NCBI GenBank assembly: GCA_964345255.1 | Contig: CAYFQK010000100.1 | Span: 1-10,763 of the forward strand | From: JAIPAH01 sp964345255 | GTDB taxonomy: Bacteria > Bacteroidota > Bacteroidia > Bacteroidales > JAIPAH01 | Direction: 5' to 3' | DNA: 10,763 nt | Shown: positions 6,649 through 10,763 of the stretch, piece after piece | Layout of the letters: each line of letters begins with the position of its first letter | Numbering within the stretch: position 1 is the stretch's first letter | Position numbers and translations under genes: made by a program | The notes under the pieces: model-generated | What the model was told of the DNA's origin: nothing | What the model saw: the letters and a program-made list of their open reading frames with translations, nothing else | Databases searched by the model: none

Positions 6649-7770
6649 ATGGCGGAATTAAAAATTCTTGTGGTAGATGATGAGCCGGGAATCCGGTCTG
6701 GCGTGTCGAGGATTCTCAGGAATTTCAAAGTAGATTATCCATTCATGGATGAACACATTGAGTTTGAAATCCTGGATGAAGAAGACGGGGAGAGTGCGTT
6801 AGAAACCATCAGGGCTCAACAACCGGAAATCATCCTTCTTGACAATAAATTACCCGGTATACAAGGGATTGACGTTCTTGAAACAATTAAGAAAGAAAAT
6901 ATCAATAGTGTGGTGGTGATGATCACCTCCTATGCATCGCTGGAACTGGCCGTGCAGGCAACAAAAGACGGGGCCTACGATTTTATCCCAAAACCGTTTA
7001 CTCCGCAGGAATTACGCTCTTCCATTGAGACGGTGACCAAGCATATCTTCCTGAAGCAGATGACCAAAAAGCTGAATACCGAGGGAAGGCAAATCAGGTT
7101 CCAGTTTCTCTCGGTGCTTTCTCATGAACTCAAAGCCCCCATCAATGCCGTGGAGGGTTATCTGAAAATGCTGCAGGATAAGCAGTTCGGAAATGATTTA
7201 AGTAGTTACGAGCAGATTATCGACAGAAGCATGAAACGGATTAAGGGCATGCACAACCTTATCCTGGACATGCTGGACCTTACGAAGGTAGAAACCGGGA
7301 ATGTGAGAAGGAATATCAAGGAGTTAAACCTTGTTGATTCCCTCCATTCGGCAAAAGAAACCATGCAGCCCTACGCCATACAGCGCGGCGTGGACATTCA
7401 TGTGAACGGCCCGGAAAAAGTGAGTTTTGAGGCAGATCCTGAAGAGATCGAGATAATTTTCAATAACCTTATTTCCAATGCTATTAAGTACAACAAAGAA
7501 AATGGCCGCGTAGATGCTAACATACGTGAACAAAAAGAAAACATATCCATTCAGATTTCCGATACAGGAATCGGGATGAATAAAACAGAATTGTCAAAGT
7601 TATTCAACGATTTTGTTCGTATTAAAAACGAAAAAACAAAAAACATTTCAGGCAGCGGTTTGGGGCTCTCTATCGTGAAAAAATTAACGGAATCATACAA
7701 TGGAGAGATAAACGTTTGCTCAAAACCGGATGAAGGTAGTATATTTACAATAACGTTTCCAAAAAAATGA
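6649..7770 (+). CDS. Receiver-histidine kinase hybrid protein
   Basis: This 373-residue cytosolic protein has an N-terminal receiver (about 4-125) followed directly by a histidine kinase. Receiver residues are D10, D11, phospho-acceptor D65, T93 and K115 (followed by Pro). The gap from D11 to D65 is some ten residues longer than in CheY because of an insertion around residues 27-45. The kinase has H159 in LSHELKAP, the N-box N272/N273 to N277, the G1 box DTGIG (305-309) and the G2 box GSGLGL (335-340). There is no PAS or GAF domain and no membrane segment, so its input is probably the phosphorylation state of its own receiver. It begins 5 nt after the preceding receiver gene, which suggests a phosphorelay starting at the sensory hydrogenase. 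Its target is not encoded in the window. Confidence 0.87.
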   Translation: MAELKILVVDDEPGIRSGVSRILRNFKVDYPFMDEHIEFEILDEEDGESALETIRAQQPEIILLDNKLPGIQGIDVLETIKKENINSVVVMITSYASLELAVQATKDGAYDFIPKPFTPQELRSSIETVTKHIFLKQMTKKLNTEGRQIRFQFLSVLSHELKAPINAVEGYLKMLQDKQFGNDLSSYEQIIDRSMKRIKGMHNLILDMLDLTKVETGNVRRNIKELNLVDSLHSAKETMQPYAIQRGVDIHVNGPEKVSFEADPEEIEIIFNNLISNAIKYNKENGRVDANIREQKENISIQISDTGIGMNKTELSKLFNDFVRIKNEKTKNISGSGLGLSIVKKLTESYNGEINVCSKPDEGSIFTITFPKK

Positions 7771-7788
7771 TAGAACCAATATATTTGA

Positions 7789-8424
7789 ATGATGAAAAAG
7801 TTACCGGATAAAACAGTCGAAAGGCTAAGTCAGTACAGGCGATCACTTTTGAACTGCCTGGCCAATGGAAAAAAGCATATATTCTCTCACGAGATAGCAA
7901 ACCTGCATCATATCACCCCTGTGCAGGTTCGCAGAGATATCATGCTGATAGGATATACGGGAACTTTACGCAAGGGCTATGATATCCAGGAACTGGTTGA
8001 CTTAGTAGGTGAAATCATCGATACAGAAGATGGACAGAATGTGGCCATAATTGGTATTGGTAACCTGGGCAGGGCGCTGGTCACCTACCTACAGGGGAAA
8101 CGCTCCAAACTTAAAATTGTGGCAGGATTTGATGTTAACGAAGAGAAAGTCGACAGGGTTTATGCAGGTGTGCAGTGTTATCATATTGACAGACTGGAAG
8201 AAGTCGTGGAGAGTGAAAACATTACTATAGCCGTTATCACCACACCGGCTAACGAAACACAGAAAATCTCAGAAATGCTTGTAAAAGCCGGGATAAGAGG
8301 AATTTTGAATTATACTCCAACAGCCATAAATGTTCCTGATCATGTCTACCTGGAAGAATATGACATGATCACCTCCCTCGAAAAAGTAGCTTTTTTCGTC
8401 AAGAAAAACACTTTAGCTGTGTAG
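7789..8424 (+). CDS. rex: Redox-sensing transcriptional repressor Rex
   Basis: This 211-residue protein has the Rex layout. An N-terminal winged helix (about 1-75) carries the recognition segment TPVQVRRDI (43-51) and the wing GTLRKGYD (58-65). A Rossmann NAD(H)-binding domain follows, with GIGNLGRAL (89-97) and the acidic residue D115 after the second strand. The family motif GILNYTP (171-177) and the C-terminal domain-swap helix (about 189-205) are present. Rex binds DNA when NADH/NAD+ is low and lets go when NADH is high, which usually derepresses fermentative and hydrogenase genes. The likely operator at 13-30 precedes hydC in the same cluster, so Rex probably controls the operon and its own expression. 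The gene starts 18 nt after the hybrid kinase gene; ATG codons at 7789 and 7792 are both possible starts. Confidence 0.93.
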   Translation: MMKKLPDKTVERLSQYRRSLLNCLANGKKHIFSHEIANLHHITPVQVRRDIMLIGYTGTLRKGYDIQELVDLVGEIIDTEDGQNVAIIGIGNLGRALVTYLQGKRSKLKIVAGFDVNEEKVDRVYAGVQCYHIDRLEEVVESENITIAVITTPANETQKISEMLVKAGIRGILNYTPTAINVPDHVYLEEYDMITSLEKVAFFVKKNTLAV

Positions 8425-8446
8425 TTTTATAAAAAAATGTAGGCGA

Positions 8447-9388
8447 TTGAGAGTATTCAGGAATTTAGACGATGTTAAAGAAATTAAAAATCCTGTAGTA
8501 ACTACGGGATCTTTTGATGGAGTTCACGTAGGTCACACAGCCATTATAAAACGTATCAACAGGCTGGCACGGGAGATAGATGGTGAATCGGTGCTCATTA
8601 CTTTTAATCCGCATCCACGAAAAGTGCTATTCCCCGATTCATCGGGAAAGGACTTGAAGCTCATTAATTCGCAAAGAGAAAAAATCGAATTACTTAAGCG
8701 AACGGGGCTGGATAACCTCATCATCATACACTTTACCCTGGAATTTTCTAAAACCACATCTTACGAATTCGTGAAAGATATCCTTGCCGGGAAACTTGGG
8801 GCAAAAAAAATCGTCATTGGCTTCAACCACCATTTTGGACACAACCGCCAGGGGGATTACGATTACCTTTATAAATTGGGGGTAGAGTACGGATTTGATG
8901 TGGAGGAGATACCAGAACAAGAGCTTCACCACGAAACGGTGAGTAGTACAAAAATACGTAATGCGCTGCATGAGGGAGACATTCAAAAGGCTAATGCTTA
9001 TCTTGACCACCATTATCTTATAGCCGGAGAATTGCGGAAATCACCTCCGGAAAACGGGCAAAAGGAATTTACATGGTATGAAGTTCAGATTGAAGAAGAT
9101 TGTAAGTTAATTCCTCCATTTGGATTGTATGCCATTTGCATTTATTACAAAGGAACTCAATACAAAGGGATGGCGGAGATAACTCAAAGGAATAAGCTGA
9201 TTGAGGGATGCAATCACAATAAAAAAGTGCAGGTGCATATAATGAACATAGAGGAAGACTTGCATGGACGCGTAACAAATCTGCTTTTTGCAAAAAAAAT
9301 CAGAAAAGAAATAAGCTTTCGTGACATGGAGCACAAAAAGAAGCAACTGAACAATGACAAAAACAGAATTGAGGAATTAATTTATTGA
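8447..9388 (+). CDS. ribF: RibF-like FMN adenylyltransferase with degenerate riboflavin-kinase domain
   Basis: This 313-residue protein matches bifunctional RibF in length and layout. The N-terminal FMN adenylyltransferase part looks functional: GSFDGVHVGH (21-30) with H27 and H30, FNPHP (53-57), GFNHHFGHNRQG (125-136) and SSTKIR (166-171). The C-terminal riboflavin-kinase part (about 190-305) aligns by its secondary-structure cues, for example KLIPPFGLYA (220-229). However, the GRxxGxPTAN signature expected near 195-212 is replaced by an unrelated stretch, NIGxxPT is replaced by EITQRNK (244-250), and the catalytic Glu is probably Q262. It may therefore only make FAD from FMN, or be non-catalytic in part. 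The start is TTG; no in-frame ATG or GTG follows the in-frame stop at 8414-8416, and the protein begins like RibF. Rex ends 22 nt upstream. A second, complete RibF elsewhere in the genome would be expected. Confidence 0.8.
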   Translation: MRVFRNLDDVKEIKNPVVTTGSFDGVHVGHTAIIKRINRLAREIDGESVLITFNPHPRKVLFPDSSGKDLKLINSQREKIELLKRTGLDNLIIIHFTLEFSKTTSYEFVKDILAGKLGAKKIVIGFNHHFGHNRQGDYDYLYKLGVEYGFDVEEIPEQELHHETVSSTKIRNALHEGDIQKANAYLDHHYLIAGELRKSPPENGQKEFTWYEVQIEEDCKLIPPFGLYAICIYYKGTQYKGMAEITQRNKLIEGCNHNKKVQVHIMNIEEDLHGRVTNLLFAKKIRKEISFRDMEHKKKQLNNDKNRIEELIY

Positions 9389-9501
9389 TGGAGGTTAAAA
9401 CATTATAAATATTGCAACCAGATAGCCTTAAAACAAAACCCGATAATGCCTGTTTGTGAATCAATACATAGCATGCAGATTCCAAAGGCCCAAAAATAAA
9501 T
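9389..9501. other. 113-nt gap before the metallohydrolase gene
   Basis: This is the longest gap between genes inside the window. I see no convincing TAnnTTTG element, hairpin terminator or Rex palindrome in it. TTGTGAA near 9452 resembles a single Rex half-site but has no partner. A weak or unrecognised promoter for the downstream pair of genes is possible. Confidence 0.3.
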
Positions 9502-10287
9502 ATGGACGAAACAAATAAAGACATCAAAGTAACTTTTCTTGGCACAGGAACCTCCACCGGAGTGCCTGTTGTAGCTTGTCAATGTGATGTTTGCACATCC
9601 GTTGATAGTAAAGATAAACGCCTCAGAACATCTGCATTGCTGGAGACGGAGGGCAAAAAAGTCGTGATAGATTGTGGCCCGGATTTTCGCATGCAGATGC
9701 TCAACAATGATATCACCGATATCGACGCCATCCTTTTCACGCATGCCCACCGCGATCATATTGCCGGACTTGACGATATCAGAGGGTTTAATTACATCTT
9801 AAATAAACGTATTGATGTTTTTGCCACACGGGAAGTTTTCGCCTCTCTTAATGAGCAGTTTCCTTACGTTTTTAATGATACGCGCTATTTCGGAGCGCCG
9901 CAGATTAATGAGCAACTCATTGGTCATCAGCCATTTAATCTTTACGGCATGGAAGTGATTCCAATAAGGGTGTGGCACAGCAAGATGGAGGTTTTGGGAT
10001 TCAGAATAAAGGACTTCACTTACATTACTGATGCCAGCGAAATACCGGCAGAAGAGATGGAAAAAATCAAAGGCTCTAAAGTTTTGGTTATTAACGCACT
10101 GCGTAAATCGCATCATGTTTCCCATTTCTCACTGGATGAAGCAATTGAAGTGATTAACAAGATTAATCCTGAAACGGCCTATCTCATCCATATGAGCCAT
10201 TTTATCGGAAAGCATGCTGCACTGGAAAAAAACCTGCCTGCAAATATTCATCTGGCGTATGACAATCTTCAAATTACAGTCGATTGA
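9502..10287 (+). CDS. PhnP-like metallo-beta-lactamase-fold hydrolase
   Basis: This 261-residue cytosolic protein is a metallo-beta-lactamase-fold phosphodiesterase of the PhnP-like group. Metal ligands visible are the motif THAHRDH (80-86) with H81, H83, D85 and H86, then H159 (VWHSK), D177 (TDAS) and H230 (LIHMSH). The N-terminal CQCDVC (26-31) corresponds to the extra zinc-binding CxCxxC found in E. coli PhnP. PhnP hydrolyses 5-phosphoribosyl 1,2-cyclic phosphate in phosphonate breakdown, but no other phn gene is present, so the substrate here is unknown. It could equally act on another cyclic nucleotide or phosphodiester. It is separated from ribF by 113 nt and followed immediately by a small gene, so these two form their own pair. 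Confidence 0.82.
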   Translation: MDETNKDIKVTFLGTGTSTGVPVVACQCDVCTSVDSKDKRLRTSALLETEGKKVVIDCGPDFRMQMLNNDITDIDAILFTHAHRDHIAGLDDIRGFNYILNKRIDVFATREVFASLNEQFPYVFNDTRYFGAPQINEQLIGHQPFNLYGMEVIPIRVWHSKMEVLGFRIKDFTYITDASEIPAEEMEKIKGSKVLVINALRKSHHVSHFSLDEAIEVINKINPETAYLIHMSHFIGKHAALEKNLPANIHLAYDNLQITVD

Positions 10288-10289
10288 AA

Positions 10290-10592
10290 ATGAATCAGGA
10301 AGAATTAGACAACTTAATTAGTGCCATCAACAATGTACTCTCACCCCCTCAAAAAGATGAAGAGAAGCTATTCAGCGAACTGTCCGTGCTGTTGACCAAT
10401 TCATTTGGCAACAAACTTTATTTCTGTAAAATCCAGGGGCGCCGATGGGCATTTCTGGCAGGGGATGACCAAATGCTCACTCCTGAAAACCAACTACAGC
10501 TTACACCACAATACGGAATCCTGTATAATACCCCTGGTGACGAGGTAAGTTGGAACGTGGTTATAGATTTTTTGCAAAAGCAGTTGAGATAA
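10290..10592 (+). CDS. Small conserved-looking protein of unknown function
   Basis: This protein of 100 residues is not recognised. It is soluble, with an acidic helical N-terminal half (about 1-40) and a middle section rich in aromatic residues that looks like beta strands (LYFCKIQGRRWAFLAG, about 43-58). There is no signal peptide, membrane segment or cysteine cluster. I chose the ATG at 10290, 2 nt after the metallohydrolase stop. An upstream TTG at 10284 would overlap that stop and add two residues. The tight spacing suggests co-expression with the metallohydrolase and perhaps a related role. Confidence 0.6.
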   Translation: MNQEELDNLISAINNVLSPPQKDEEKLFSELSVLLTNSFGNKLYFCKIQGRRWAFLAGDDQMLTPENQLQLTPQYGILYNTPGDEVSWNVVIDFLQKQLR

Positions 10593-10651
10593 TGCCTTAT
10601 CAGTTCCCCTTCTCACATTGCCTCATGACTAATCCTTTCTTATTTAGAACA

Positions 10652-10680
10652 CAGGGGTAACGATTCCCTGATTTATTTTA
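10652..10680 (+). terminator. Weak candidate rho-independent terminator
   Basis: CAGGG (10652-10656) and CCCTG (10666-10670) can pair around a 9-nt loop, with one possible extra G-T pair. AT-rich sequence ATTTATTTTA follows. The stem is short, so this is only a moderate candidate. Its place, 60 nt after the last + strand gene, is sensible. Confidence 0.35.
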
Positions 10681-10688
10681 CAACTAAT

Positions 10689-10763
10689 TTAATTACAGTC
10701 TCTTAATTGTTCACTATTCAACTCATCCATGGCGTTATTTAGAATCCATTCCTTGATACATCC
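10689..10763 (-). CDS. Possible C-terminal end of a convergent gene, cut by window edge
   Basis: Reading the minus strand from the window end gives 24 open codons ending in TAA at 10691-10689. The deduced residues include KEWILNNAMDELNSEQLRDC, which has the composition of a soluble helical protein tail. Nothing in it identifies a family. The stretch is short enough to be open by chance, but the hairpin at 10652-10670 between two convergent genes would make sense. Confidence 0.25.
   Translation of the reverse strand, partial: GCIKEWILNNAMDELNSEQLRDCN

Noticed and set aside
7780..7787. TATATTTG, a perfect TAnnTTTG promoter match just before rex
   Set aside because: It ends 1 nt before the rex start codon, so transcription would begin inside the coding region. 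No -33 element or leader fits; probably chance in an AT-rich gap.

Overview
The window looks like a piece of the chromosome of an anaerobic, fermentative member of the Bacteroidota. The evidence is a perfect TAnnTTTG promoter element at 47-54 of the Bacteroidota type, mostly weak Shine-Dalgarno signals, moderate GC, and Bacteroidales-like Rex, RibF and metallo-beta-lactamase-fold proteins. The phylum is an inference; there is no rRNA or other marker gene. No mobile element, tRNA, rRNA or CRISPR array is visible. Every confident gene lies on the + strand.

Layout: 1-102 is a promoter region with an 18-bp inverted repeat (13-30) that matches the redox-repressor Rex operator. 103-4228 holds hydC, hydB and hydA, a trimeric NAD(H)-dependent, possibly electron-bifurcating [FeFe]-hydrogenase. 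4232-6232 encodes a second hydrogenase-like protein fused through an Fe-S domain to a histidine kinase, which is a sensory hydrogenase. 6245-7770 holds a stand-alone receiver and a receiver-histidine kinase hybrid. 7789-8424 is rex. Gaps from hydC to rex are 18 nt or less, so these seven genes are probably one transcript. A RibF-like flavin gene (8447-9388) follows after 22 nt. After a 113-nt gap come a PhnP-like metallohydrolase and a small unknown protein, then a weak hairpin terminator and possibly the tail of a convergent gene at the window edge.

How they may work together: HydABC would move electrons between NADH, ferredoxin and H2. Rex senses the NADH/NAD+ ratio, has an apparent operator in front of hydC, and is the last gene of the same cluster, which suggests an autoregulatory loop. 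The sensory hydrogenase-kinase would read H2 or redox state and pass phosphate to the two receiver proteins. Neither receiver protein has a DNA-binding domain, so the final output is not visible here.

Most unusual points: (1) HydA keeps all its cluster-ligating cysteines, but its H-cluster pocket departs from the canonical motifs, with His in place of the proton-relay Cys, TTC instead of MPC, and LTC instead of MAC. (2) A sensory hydrogenase, a phosphorelay and Rex are packaged with the hydrogenase they would control. (3) The RibF-like protein keeps its adenylyltransferase motifs but has lost the riboflavin-kinase signature. No hydE, hydF or hydG maturation gene lies in the window.
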